This document shows positions 32,714 through 41,440 of a DNA stretch of 64,000 nt, piece after piece. Positions within the stretch are counted from its first letter, which is position 1; each line of letters starts with the position of its first letter. The stretch spans positions 4,698,501-4,762,500 of the forward strand of contig NZ_CP108569.1 of NCBI RefSeq assembly GCF_036010505.1, given 5' to 3'. The notes below the pieces were generated by a model, which was not told where the DNA came from, made no database searches, and worked only from the letters and a program-made list of their open reading frames with translations. Source of the DNA: Streptomyces sp. NBC_01197 (GTDB lineage: Bacteria > Actinomycetota > Actinomycetes > Streptomycetales > Streptomycetaceae). A program made the translations under genes and the position numbers.

Positions 32714-34144
32714 TTACTTGCAGACCACCTGGTCGCCCGTGACCGCCGCGAACCTGCCCGGATCCGGCTCGTCCGCCCGGACCGGTGTCACCGTGGTGAA
32801 GTCCGACCCGAGCGTCACCTTCAGCGTGGAGCCGATCCCCGTCACCGGACGCAGCTCCGCGTGCGGCAGCGCCGCCGCCAGCGAGCGCACCGACCGGTTC
32901 CAGCGCGGGTCGTACTCGATGACCGTGCGCTTGCTGTCCGAGGTCACCGGCCCGCCCGGGACCGTGGCCGCGACCGACGAGAGGAAGCCGGTGGAGCGCA
33001 GGCTCTTGTCGGCGCGGGCGGCCAGGCCGGTGGTCGATGTGCCGTTGGACACCTGCACCCTGATCTGGTTGGGCGGCACGTCGACCTTCCGCGCCTTCGG
33101 CGCCGCCGACCGGTGAACGGCGATCGGCACGTCCGCGCGGATCTCCCTGAAGAGCTTCCCCGCCTTGACCGGGTCCCACTTCACCGTCGAGCCGATGCCC
33201 TTGACCTGGTAGTTCATCTGCCCGATGGGTACGGAGGTGAACTCCGACGACGCCGGCTCGAAGCCCCGCATCGCCTGCCCGATGGAGAGCATCTCGTCCG
33301 GGCCGAAGCCCTTGTCCGCCCGGACCGAGCCGAAGATCGTGGACGCGACATCGCGGAACTTGACCGGGTTCAGCAGGACGCCGCTGCTGGTCGTCTTGGC
33401 GATGAGGGAGGCCATGAAGCGCTGCTGGCGCTGCATCCGGCCCAGGTCGGACGCCGCGTCGAGGTGGCGGGAGCGTACGTACTGCAGCGCCTGGCCACCG
33501 TTGAGCCTGCTGGTCCCCACCGGCAGGTCGAGCCCGGTGTAGGAGTCCTTCAGCGGGCGGGCGGAGCAGATGTCGACGCCGCCGAGCACATCCACCGTCT
33601 TCATGAAGCTGGTGAAGTCGACCTCCAGATAGTGGTTGATCTGGACGCCGGTCATCTTCTCCACGGTCTGCACTGTGAGCTGGGGGCCGCCCTGGGCGTA
33701 CGCCGCGTTGAGCCGGAGCGGGTGGGCGGGGTAGCGCCTCCCGGAGGCGGGGTCGGTGCGCGCGGGTACCACCGCGTAGCTGTCCCGCGGCAGGCTCACC
33801 ACGCTCACCCGGGAGCGGTCCGCCGAGACGTGGACGAGCATGACCGTGTCGGTGCAGTGACAGGGGGCTCCGCCCAGGTGGTACTTCTTCTTCTCCGCCG
33901 GCGTGATCTTGTCGCGGCCGTCGGTGCCGACGAGGAGCACGTTCATACCGCGGCCCGGCGCGGGACGGTCCTTCATGTCCTTGAACGGGTCGATACGGCC
34001 GATGCCGTCCAGCTCGCCGATGAGCGCGTGACCGATCCCGCCGGCGCCCAGCACCAGGACGGACAGGGTGGTGGTGATGCGCATACCCCAGCGAGGGCGG
34101 GGCGGGCGGCGCGGCGGCGGCCTGCGGCGGCGGGGTGGGGGCAC
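32714..34144 (-). CDS. LCP family protein 2 with LytR_C domain
   Basis: A 476-aa glycopolymer transferase. It has an Arg/Pro-rich cytoplasmic segment, a TM (about 22-40) and an LCP domain with NVLLVGTDGRDK, DTVMLVHVSADRSRVSVVSL, PRDSYAVVP, LRLNAAYAQGG and ALQYVRSRHLDAASDLGRMQ. A C-terminal LytR_C domain (about 360-470) begins at NQIRVQVSNGTSTTGLA. The start is uncertain: I chose the GTG at 34144 to keep the basic stop-transfer segment; the ATG at 34084 would leave the TM at the very N-terminus. Two Cys in the LCP domain (APCHCTD) are unusual compared with its neighbours. Confidence 0.88.
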   Translation of the reverse strand: MPPPRRRRPPPRRPPRPRWGMRITTTLSVLVLGAGGIGHALIGELDGIGRIDPFKDMKDRPAPGRGMNVLLVGTDGRDKITPAEKKKYHLGGAPCHCTDTVMLVHVSADRSRVSVVSLPRDSYAVVPARTDPASGRRYPAHPLRLNAAYAQGGPQLTVQTVEKMTGVQINHYLEVDFTSFMKTVDVLGGVDICSARPLKDSYTGLDLPVGTSRLNGGQALQYVRSRHLDAASDLGRMQRQQRFMASLIAKTTSSGVLLNPVKFRDVASTIFGSVRADKGFGPDEMLSIGQAMRGFEPASSEFTSVPIGQMNYQVKGIGSTVKWDPVKAGKLFREIRADVPIAVHRSAAPKARKVDVPPNQIRVQVSNGTSTTGLAARADKSLRSTGFLSSVAATVPGGPVTSDSKRTVIEYDPRWNRSVRSLAAALPHAELRPVTGIGSTLKVTLGSDFTTVTPVRADEPDPGRFAAVTGDQVVCK

Positions 34145-34277
34145 GGGGGAAACTGGGACACCTCCGCGGGGGGCGGGCAGGGGAAGCGACCACGGTAAGC
34201 CGCTGTGATCAACATCCCGGGCAGGCCACCCGGCCGCCGCGCCCGGTGTCCCTCGTTCGCGGTAACGTGACCTTCCT

Positions 34278-35300
34278 ATGGACGCCACGCCCGCCACGCC
34301 CGCTGTTTCTGTGATCATGCCGGTCCTCAACGAGGAGAGGCATCTGCGCAACTCGGTCCGCCACATCCTGGAGCAGGAGTACGACGGCGAGATGGAGGTG
34401 GTGATCGCCATCGGCCCGTCGTCCGACCGCACCGAGGAGATCGCCGCCGAGCTGGTACGGGAGGACCCCCGGGTCCACACCGTCGCCAATCCGACCGGCC
34501 GTACGCCCGCCGCGCTCAACGCAGCCATCAAGGCGTCGAGCCATCCCGTCGTGGTGCGGGTGGACGGCCACGGAATGCTCTCGCCGAACTACATCGCCAC
34601 CGCGGTCCGCCTCCTGGAGGAGACCGGCGCGATGAACGTCGGCGGGATCATGCACGCCGAAGGTGAGAACGCCTGGGAGGACGCGGTCGCCGCCGCGATG
34701 ACCTCCAAGATCGGCGTCGGCAACGCGGCGTTCCACACCGGCGGCAAGGCGGCCCCCGCCGAGACCGTCTACCTGGGTGTCTTCCGGCGCGAGGCGCTGG
34801 AGCAGCAGGGCGGGTACAACGAGGAGTTCATCCGCGCCCAGGACTGGGAGCTGAACTTCCGGATCCGCGAGGCCGGCGGCCTGATCTGGTTCTCGCCCGA
34901 GCTGCGCGTCCAGTACCGCCCGCGCCCCTCGGTCCGGGCGCTCGCCAAGCAGTACAAGGACTACGGCCGCTGGCGCCATGTCGTCGCCCGCTACCACGAG
35001 GGCTCGATCAACCTCCGCTACCTCGCCCCGCCGGCCGCGGTCTGCGCGATCGCGGCGGGCATCGTGGTCGGTGCGGCCGTCACCCCGTGGGCCTTCCTGG
35101 TGCCGGCCGGCTATGTCGCGGCCATCGTGGCGGGCTCGCTGCCGGCCGGCAAGGGGCTCTCGCCGAAGGCGCGGGTGCGGATCCCGGTGGCCCTGGCCAC
35201 CATGCACATGTGCTGGGGCTTCGGCTTCCTGACCAGCCCGCGCGCGCTGGCCCGCAAGGTCATCGCCAGCCGCCGCCCGGCGGTCCGCACCGCCGTCTGA
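34278..35300 (+). CDS. Membrane glycosyltransferase family 2 (ExoA-like)
   Basis: A 340-aa GT-A glycosyltransferase. The N-terminus (SVIMPVLNEERHLRNSV) and RVDGHGMLSPNYI (a DGH in place of the usual DxD) form the nucleotide-sugar site; AQDWELNFRIREAGG holds the catalytic acidic residues. Two to three C-terminal hydrophobic segments (about 245-310) anchor it in the membrane. The arrangement resembles ExoA-type enzymes that extend lipid-linked exopolysaccharide units. It lies divergent from LCP 2, with TAACGT 9 bases upstream of the ATG and no ribosome-binding site. Donor and acceptor are unknown; GDP-mannose or UDP-glucuronate are possible given the neighbours. Confidence 0.88.
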   Translation: MDATPATPAVSVIMPVLNEERHLRNSVRHILEQEYDGEMEVVIAIGPSSDRTEEIAAELVREDPRVHTVANPTGRTPAALNAAIKASSHPVVVRVDGHGMLSPNYIATAVRLLEETGAMNVGGIMHAEGENAWEDAVAAAMTSKIGVGNAAFHTGGKAAPAETVYLGVFRREALEQQGGYNEEFIRAQDWELNFRIREAGGLIWFSPELRVQYRPRPSVRALAKQYKDYGRWRHVVARYHEGSINLRYLAPPAAVCAIAAGIVVGAAVTPWAFLVPAGYVAAIVAGSLPAGKGLSPKARVRIPVALATMHMCWGFGFLTSPRALARKVIASRRPAVRTAV

Positions 35301-35307
35301 GCGTGGA

Positions 35308-35352
35308 GAAAGGGCCGGCCCGCCCGCCGTGAGGCGGCAGGCCGGCCCTTTC
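35308..35352. terminator. Bidirectional hairpin between the glycosyltransferase and LCP 3
   Basis: A 13-bp stem GAAAGGGCCGGCC (35308-35320)/GGCCGGCCCTTTC (35340-35352); the intervening bases form a smaller inner hairpin. It ends about 30 bp before the LCP 3 stop. Confidence 0.7.
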
Positions 35353-35382
35353 CCGTGCTGTGCTCCGGCTTACGGACCCGGG

Positions 35383-37092
35383 TTACGAGGTCCAGGTGTA
35401 CGCCGGGTCCACATGCATGCACGCCGACTTGTCGTCCCCGTGCAGTGCGTTGGCGGAGTCCGGTGTCTTCCCGTCGTCCCCCGCGGACTTGGGGTAGACC
35501 TCGCCCGTACGCCAGTCGCTTCCGACGATCACCGTGACCCCGGTGACCTGGGTGGACTTCGTCACGGACTTCAGCGGCACGCCCATGGCCTTCGCCACCG
35601 ACTGGGCGTCGCCCTCCAGATCGGCGCTGGGGAAGAGCACCTCGGTCTTCTTCTGCGGGTCCAGCGACTGGTCGGCCACGGCGCGTGCGAAGCCCTGCCC
35701 GGTCAGCAGCGCCGCGACCGAACCGGCCCGGCCCTTCGACGGCAGCCCGCCGTCGCCCCCCGTGCCGTTCCGCACGGTGATGCCGATCTCGCCCTTGGGC
35801 GCCGCAGGATCGTCGGAGACCTTCTCGGCGGGCTTCTTCTTGGCCCCCTTGCCGTCCAGCGGGGTGTCGTCCCTGATCATCGCGAACAGCTGGTCCGCGT
35901 CGCCCGCTTTCGGGTCCACCTTCTCCTCGAACCCGGGCCGTACGGAGTTCACATTCGGCATGGTCGTCATGGTGATCCGGGACGTCGGGACCTTCTGGAA
36001 CTCCCCGGCCAGGTCGTACAGGTTCTTGACCGTCTCGATCCCGGTATCGACCTTGAGCGCATGGGTGGCCGTGTTCGCGAGGTCCATGAGCTTGCCGGGG
36101 TCGGTGAGCTTGGTGCCCTCACGCAGCTGGCGGACCATCGAATTCATGTACTCGTGCTGGGCCTTGGTCCGTACGACGTCGGTGTCCGGCCAGAATCCGT
36201 ACCGCGTCCGCAGCCACTGGAGCGCCTGCTGCCCCTTGACCGACGTGGTGCCCTTCTTCAGCTTGAGCCCCGAACCGTGGCCGTCGTGGGTGTGCGAGTA
36301 AACATTGGCGTCCACACAGACCGGCACCCCGCCGACCGCATCGGCCATGGAGACCACACCGGCGAAATCGATCTTCATGAAGTGGTCGATGTGGATGCCG
36401 GTGAGGGATTCCCAGGTGGCCACGGTGCAGCCGGGGCCGCCGCGTCCGAGAGACTCGTTGGCCAGGGTCCAGCCCGTCGCCGGATAGGTCTTGCCGTCCT
36501 CAGCCGTGCACTTGGGGATCTTCAGCACGGTGTCCCGCGGCAGGCTGACGACCGACATGTTGCTGCGGTCGGCCGAGACGTGCACCAGCATCTGCACATC
36601 CGCCAGGGGAGCGGCGCCGAAGGTGTTCTTGGCGCCGCCGAGCTTCTGGTTCTCCTTGGAGTCCCGCGCGTCCGAGCCGATCATGAGGATGTTCAGCGGG
36701 GTCTGGCCCGCCGCGTTGGCCTTCGCCTTCGGGGCCTCATGGTCGCCGAGGTTGAGGGCGCTCTTCTGCAGATTCGCGTTCAGGTGGCGGTAGTAGAGAT
36801 ATCCCGCGCCCGCGGTGCCGATGATCAGCAGTGCCGCGGCGCCCGCCACCCAGCGGAGTATTCGGCGCTTCCCACGCCGCGCGCGCCGCCGCGACGTCCG
36901 TTGTCGGTGGCTTCCGCCACCGCCCGTCGGGCCGCCGCCCGTCGGGCCGCCGCCCGTCGGGCCGCCGCCCGTCGGGCCGTCGGGCCCAGGTCTCGGGGCG
37001 CCCTGCCCGTGCAGGGCGCCGTCTTGGCCGAGTTGGCTCGCGCCCCGACTGCGAGGCCGCGTCCCCTCCCCCCGCGTGCTGCTCTTTCCCAC
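35383..37092 (-). CDS. LCP family protein 3 with LytR_C domain
   Basis: A 569-aa LCP protein. The cytoplasmic N-terminus contains four PTGGG repeats and a highly basic segment (QRTSRRRARRGKRRI), then a TM (about 80-102), then the LCP domain (NILMIGSDARDSKE, DVQMLVHVSADRSNMSVVSL, PRDTVLKIPKC, QALQWLRTRYGFWPDTDVVR) and a LytR_C domain starting near GEIGITVRNGTGGDG (about residue 450). The GTG at 37092 has GGGGGA upstream. The LCP Arg after ALxW is kept, but the following His is Tyr (RTRYGF versus RTRH in the others). It and LCP 4 lie head to tail, 48 bp apart, so cotranscription is likely. Confidence 0.9.
   Translation of the reverse strand: MGKSSTRGEGTRPRSRGASQLGQDGALHGQGAPRPGPDGPTGGGPTGGGPTGGGPTGGGGSHRQRTSRRRARRGKRRILRWVAGAAALLIIGTAGAGYLYYRHLNANLQKSALNLGDHEAPKAKANAAGQTPLNILMIGSDARDSKENQKLGGAKNTFGAAPLADVQMLVHVSADRSNMSVVSLPRDTVLKIPKCTAEDGKTYPATGWTLANESLGRGGPGCTVATWESLTGIHIDHFMKIDFAGVVSMADAVGGVPVCVDANVYSHTHDGHGSGLKLKKGTTSVKGQQALQWLRTRYGFWPDTDVVRTKAQHEYMNSMVRQLREGTKLTDPGKLMDLANTATHALKVDTGIETVKNLYDLAGEFQKVPTSRITMTTMPNVNSVRPGFEEKVDPKAGDADQLFAMIRDDTPLDGKGAKKKPAEKVSDDPAAPKGEIGITVRNGTGGDGGLPSKGRAGSVAALLTGQGFARAVADQSLDPQKKTEVLFPSADLEGDAQSVAKAMGVPLKSVTKSTQVTGVTVIVGSDWRTGEVYPKSAGDDGKTPDSANALHGDDKSACMHVDPAYTWTS
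36925..36984 (-). repeat. 15-bp tandem repeat coding PTGGG
   Basis: Four nearly identical 15-base units plus a partial one encode (PTGGG)4 in the N-terminal cytoplasmic tail of LCP 3. The in-frame period allows length change without loss of function. Confidence 0.9.
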
Positions 37093-37140
37093 CAGGTCCC
37101 CCCTGCTACTCAGGTATTCGTATGGCCCGGTGACCTGGCG

Positions 37141-38913
37141 TCACTTGGCGCACACGCTCTTGTCGGCTTCGACCTTCTGTATGTCGGCCGGCGGCTTCGC
37201 CGGCGCCGTGATCGGCGTGCCGGCGGCCTTGAAGTCCGCCCCCAGGACGAGCGTCATCGGGGTGAGCCCGACGGAGTCCTTCGTGCCCGGCTTGAGCGCC
37301 GCCGCGGGCAGGCCCATGATGTCGGCGAGCTTGCGGGCCTGATCCGCCTGGTTCGGCGCGTAGCTGAGGGTCGTCTTGGTCAGATCCGGCTTGTAGTTGC
37401 CGCCGTTCTCCGACTTCAGTACGCCCTCGGTGTTCTGCAGCCAGGTCAGCGTGGTCTGCGCCGATCCCGGCTGGGCCCCGCCGTTGAGTACCTTGACCCG
37501 GACGTCGGAGGCGTTGGCCTGCTTCCCCTTGAGGAGCGCCTCCTGCTTGCTCGCGGCCGCGTCCTTCTTCTTCTTGACCTCGGTGAGCGAGACGTCGTCG
37601 CGCATCATCGAGAACAGCGGGTCCGCCTGGGCGTGGTTCACGACCACGGTGGCGTGGACCTTCTCCGCCGGGTTGTCCAGGACCGGCAGCGTGGTGAACG
37701 TGACGTTCTTCGGGTTCACCGACTTCAGGTCCATCGCGAGGCTCTTGAGGTGGTCGATGCTCCCGATGCCGCTGTCGACGGTGAGCGCCTTGGTCGCCGC
37801 GTTCGCCAGGTCGTAGAGCTTGGTGGGGCTGGTGAGCGTGTCGCCCGACGTCATCTTGCGTATCAGCGAGGCCAGGAACTGCTGCTGCACCTTGATGCGG
37901 TCCAGGTCGCCCTGGTTGCCGAAGCTGTGCCGGGTCCTGACGAAGGCCAGCGCCTGCTCGCCCTCGACCTTGGACTTCCCCGCCGGGAGCTTGAGATGCG
38001 ACTCCTTGTCGTCCACGGGGTGCGCCACACAGACATCGACGCCGCCCACCGCGGTGCTGAGCGTCTTGATGGCGTTGAAGTCGGCCATCATGAAGTGATC
38101 GACCGTCAGGCCGGTTATGGCCTTGACCGTCTTCATGGTGCAGCCGGGGTCGCGGTCGTCCTGGCCCAGGCTGGTGTTGAAGCGGACCTGCTGCGTACCG
38201 GGGATGGTCTTCATCGACCCGTCGGGCTGCTTGGTCTGGCAGTCCGGGATGTCGGTGATCAGGTCGCGGGGGATGGAGAGCGCGGTCGCGTTCGTCCGGT
38301 CCTTGGAGACATGGAAGAGGATGTTCGTGTCGGCGTGGCCGACGCTCCCCTTGTCGCCGTAACCCTCGTTGCCCTTGCCGGTGCGCTTGTCCGTACCGAT
38401 CAGCAGGATGTTGACGGCCCGGTCCTTGGTGGAGCCCGAAGTACCGCCGACCACATCGATCTTGTTGATGTTGTTGTTGAAGTGCTCGTAGAGCAGATAC
38501 GTGGCGACCGAGCCGCCGATGAGGACGAAGGCCGTCACACCGCCGGTCCACATCAGCGCCTTTTTCCTGCGCGACTTCTGCTGCTTGCGCTTCCGGCGGC
38601 CGGCCGCCGTCTGCGGCCCGCTCCCGGGACGGCCGTCCTGGCCGCTCCCCGCCCGGCGGCTGCGCTGTCCGGGCACGTCGCGGCGCGGCGACTGCGGCGG
38701 CGACTGCTGCTGCGAACGCCTGCGGGAGGACTGCTCCGGCAGCGAATCCCTGCGCCGTGTGCGGCCGGAAGCGGACTCGGAACTGGAAGCCGTCCTGCCC
38801 CCCGACTGCGGTCCGGAAGGGTTCAGTCGCAGTTCGTAATTGCCGGTTTCCGGGTTGAGCACCCACTGGTCTGCGGGGTCGATATCGTCCCGGCCACGGC
38901 TATGCGCGTCCAC
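37141..38913 (-). CDS. LCP family protein 4 with LytR_C domain
   Basis: A 590-aa LCP protein. It begins DPADQWVLNPETGNYELRL, then a Ser/Arg/Gln-rich disordered stretch, a Lys/Arg cluster and a TM (about 120-142). The LCP domain shows NILLIGTDKRTGKG, DTNILFHVSKDRTNATALSI, PRDLITDIPDC, QVRFNTSLGQDDRDPGC and ALAFVRTRHSFGNQGDLDRI; a LytR_C domain starts at DVRVKVLNGGAQPG (about residue 455). The GTG at 38913 has GGAGG 12 bases upstream, rather far; no nearer start is better. The N-terminal W-LNPETG-YEL segment is conserved-looking and may be a recruitment motif. Confidence 0.9.
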   Translation of the reverse strand: MDAHSRGRDDIDPADQWVLNPETGNYELRLNPSGPQSGGRTASSSESASGRTRRRDSLPEQSSRRRSQQQSPPQSPRRDVPGQRSRRAGSGQDGRPGSGPQTAAGRRKRKQQKSRRKKALMWTGGVTAFVLIGGSVATYLLYEHFNNNINKIDVVGGTSGSTKDRAVNILLIGTDKRTGKGNEGYGDKGSVGHADTNILFHVSKDRTNATALSIPRDLITDIPDCQTKQPDGSMKTIPGTQQVRFNTSLGQDDRDPGCTMKTVKAITGLTVDHFMMADFNAIKTLSTAVGGVDVCVAHPVDDKESHLKLPAGKSKVEGEQALAFVRTRHSFGNQGDLDRIKVQQQFLASLIRKMTSGDTLTSPTKLYDLANAATKALTVDSGIGSIDHLKSLAMDLKSVNPKNVTFTTLPVLDNPAEKVHATVVVNHAQADPLFSMMRDDVSLTEVKKKKDAAASKQEALLKGKQANASDVRVKVLNGGAQPGSAQTTLTWLQNTEGVLKSENGGNYKPDLTKTTLSYAPNQADQARKLADIMGLPAAALKPGTKDSVGLTPMTLVLGADFKAAGTPITAPAKPPADIQKVEADKSVCAK

Positions 38914-39132
38914 GGTTGCCTGTGTCCTCCGTCGGTGCCACGCGAGGCGCCCTCCCCCCGGGCGCTCGGTCTTTCGTCCTGCAGTGCGCGACCACATGGC
39001 CGGACGCACCGGATCGCGTCACACTATCTGCCCGGATCAATGTCCAGCGACGTCCGGGACATATTCCTTGGCGCTTACAACTGGGCATACCACCCAATCC
39101 ACATGCCCTGCGGATACGGGTTTGAGAATTGT

Positions 39133-40368
39133 TTACCCGCAGGCCGCGGCGGCCGCATTCGTGCCCGGGAAAGTGGCCTGCGGAGAAGGTGATGATTTGC
39201 CCTGCCCGCCGGCGTCCGCGGTGCCTCGGGTGCTCTCCGTGCCCGGGGCCGCCGAGGTGCCGGTGCCGCCCTTGGTCACGGTGACCGGGGCGTCATCGCG
39301 GAGCCGCTTGAAGAGCCGGTCCGCGTCCGGCTGCACGAGCTGGTCGCGGTCGCGGTCGGCGGTGTACGGCTCACGAGGCACCGTCAGGAACTGGACCCGG
39401 TGGGTGGGGATGTCGCGCATCCGCCGCGTCAGGTCGTACAGGTCCCTGAGCGTGTCCAGACCGGGGTCCGTGGTCACCGACTTGGTCGCCGCGTCCAGCA
39501 CCGGGTAGAGCCGCGCCGGGTTCAGCAGGACCCCGTTGCTCTGCACCTTCTTCACCAGCGAACCGAGGAACTCCTGCTGGCGCTGCATGCGTTCGGTGTC
39601 GCTGCCGTTGCCGATGGAGTGCCGGAGGCGTACGTATCCGAGCGCCTGCTCCCCGTTGAGCGTCTGGCGGCCCGCGGGCAGCTTGAGATGGGCGTCCTTG
39701 TCGTCCACCGGCTTCTTGAGGCAGACCTCGACGCCGTTGACCGCGTCGACCATGCCCTTGAAACCGTTGAAGTCGACCACCATGTAGTGGTCGATCCGGA
39801 TCCCGGTCATGTTCTCCACGGTGCGGACGGTGCAGGCGGTGCCGCCGAACTCGTACGCCCAGTTGAACTGCACGAACTGCTTCTGCGTACGGGTCTTGTC
39901 CGCCTTGACGCAGCTCGGCACGTGCGACATCAGGTCGCGCGGCAGGGACACCGCCGTCGCGCTCTTCTTGTCCGCGGCGAGATGCAGCAGGATCGTGGTG
40001 TCGGAACGCTGTGACCCCTCGTCCCTGCCGTACTTCTTGTTGTCGCCCGAGCGCGAGTCGGACCCGATGAGCAGGATGTTCTCGGCGCCGGCCGCGGCGG
40101 GCGTGGGGCGCTCCTTCTCGTACGCGCGCAGCTCCGCGGTCGTGGTGTTGTCCGTCTTGATGTTGTGGTCGAGCTTGTTGTAGAACCACCAGCCGGCGCC
40201 CGCGGCGACGAGCACGACGAACGAGACACCGATGGCGGCCCAGCGCATCCAGTGCCGCTTGCGCCGCTTCGGCGGCTCGGGGGCGGCGTTCGACGGATCC
40301 GTGTCCTGGCCGTCCGTCTGCGGCTCGTCGTCGGGCGTACCAGCACTGTCGGTCACGTCTGCGTCCAT
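39133..40368 (-). CDS. LCP family protein 5
   Basis: A 411-aa LCP protein lacking LytR_C. An acidic cytoplasmic N-terminus (TDSAGTPDDEPQTDGQDTD) is followed by a basic patch, a TM (about 43-65) and the LCP domain (NILLIGSDSRSGDN, DTTILLHLAADKKSATAVSL, PRDLMSHVPSC, QFVQFNWAYEFGG, ALGYVRLRHSIGNGSDTERMQ). A Gly/Ser/Thr/Pro-rich tail ends in AAAAACG. Its sequence is closest to LCP 4, suggesting a tandem duplication. No good ribosome-binding site precedes the ATG; GAAGG abuts it. The TIGR03089 gene lies upstream on the same strand. Confidence 0.92.
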   Translation of the reverse strand: MDADVTDSAGTPDDEPQTDGQDTDPSNAAPEPPKRRKRHWMRWAAIGVSFVVLVAAGAGWWFYNKLDHNIKTDNTTTAELRAYEKERPTPAAAGAENILLIGSDSRSGDNKKYGRDEGSQRSDTTILLHLAADKKSATAVSLPRDLMSHVPSCVKADKTRTQKQFVQFNWAYEFGGTACTVRTVENMTGIRIDHYMVVDFNGFKGMVDAVNGVEVCLKKPVDDKDAHLKLPAGRQTLNGEQALGYVRLRHSIGNGSDTERMQRQQEFLGSLVKKVQSNGVLLNPARLYPVLDAATKSVTTDPGLDTLRDLYDLTRRMRDIPTHRVQFLTVPREPYTADRDRDQLVQPDADRLFKRLRDDAPVTVTKGGTGTSAAPGTESTRGTADAGGQGKSSPSPQATFPGTNAAAAACG

Positions 40369-40547
40369 CCTTCACGGAGTCGGCGACGCGCTGGGCCGCC
40401 GATCGACCGGACGGACGGCTGAACCGCGCGCGGGGTTGTGCTCTCTCCTGATCATGTACCGGAGACCGCGCCGGTTCCCGGGGGCTCGTCCAGGGGTGGG
40501 CCAGACGGGTGGCCCGTCAGGGTCGGCGAGCCTGGCGCCCGCTCGCT

Positions 40548-41303
40548 TCAGTGCACGACGGAGTGCGTGACCCGCTCGCTCTCGACGCGCTTTTCGAGGC
40601 CGCCGTCGGACAGCTGCCCGAGGTTGCGGCACAGCACCACCGAGGCGCCCGCCGCGAGCGGGGCGTAGAGACCGGTCGAGAGACCGTCCCAGCTGTCGTA
40701 CGGCCGCCCCGACAGCAGCCGTGCCCCCGGGGCGAGTCCGACACCCGCCGCGTCGTGCATGGCCCGCTCCACCACCTGCGCGCCGGACAGCTCGGTTCCG
40801 CCGACCGCGAGCGCGGGTGCGGCCGGGTCGACCGGGGCGTACGGCGCGAAGCGGTCGCCCTGGCTGGGGACCTCGACCGCGTAGTCGGCGAACCCGGCCG
40901 GCGGCTGCGGGAAGCGGCCGCCGAGCGGGCGCAGCGCCAGCGCCACCCGCTCCCCGCCGCAGGCGCGCGCCTGCTCCAGGGTGTCGGGGCCGCTGACCAC
41001 CAGGTCCGCCTTGGCCGGGTCGCCGCCGATGTCGGCGAGCACGCCCACCGACGAACAGGCGAGCAGCCATACGGCGCTCTGCCAGTGCGCTGGGAGCAGC
41101 AGAGCGAGCCGGTCGCCCGGTTCCGCCGACAGCTCGCCCTGGAGCAGATTCGCGGTCTTGGCCACCCAATTGGCGAAGGTCGCCACGGAAAGTTCGACGC
41201 GCTCGCCGGTCGCATCGTCGTAGAACGTGACAAGAGGGCGCGCCGGTTCCAGGGCGAGTGCGGATCGCAGCAGGTCGGCGGGGGTGTGGTCGCTGGCAGT
41301 CAT
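40548..41303 (-). CDS. TIGR03089 family protein, half-length ANL (acyl-CoA synthetase-like) domain
   Basis: A 251-aa protein that resembles only the N-terminal part of AMP-forming acyl-CoA synthetases (RPLVTFYDDATGERVELSVA, WVAKTANLLQGEL, GDRLALLLPAHWQSAVWLLA). The P-loop-like motif and the C-terminal lid are absent, so adenylation is unlikely. I recognise it as TIGR03089, an actinobacterial family of unknown function usually found near LCP genes. TACGCT ends 6 bases before the ATG at 41303 on the minus strand, leaderless-like. The frame is open further upstream to 41372 but without start signals. Confidence 0.8.
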   Translation of the reverse strand: MTASDHTPADLLRSALALEPARPLVTFYDDATGERVELSVATFANWVAKTANLLQGELSAEPGDRLALLLPAHWQSAVWLLACSSVGVLADIGGDPAKADLVVSGPDTLEQARACGGERVALALRPLGGRFPQPPAGFADYAVEVPSQGDRFAPYAPVDPAAPALAVGGTELSGAQVVERAMHDAAGVGLAPGARLLSGRPYDSWDGLSTGLYAPLAAGASVVLCRNLGQLSDGGLEKRVESERVTHSVVH

Positions 41304-41440
41304 GCGGGAAGCGTACGTCGCGCGAGGTGCCGGGGACGGCTGCCTCCGCGGATTCCACGGCCGGCCGGCCACGCCGGCGAGCCGATGCGGCGTCAGTTGC
41401 GGGATGGACAGAGTCAGGTGGGTATGTCCAAATCGTTGCT

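Noticed and set aside
35329..39192. Plus-strand open frame of 1,287 codons opposite LCP 3 and LCP 4
   Set aside because: Antisense shadow of two clear LCP genes; composition is that of a complement frame.
41258..41440. N-terminal extension of the PGRP amidase
   Set aside because: It would bury the signal peptide behind 60 residues that overlap the divergent TIGR03089 gene start.
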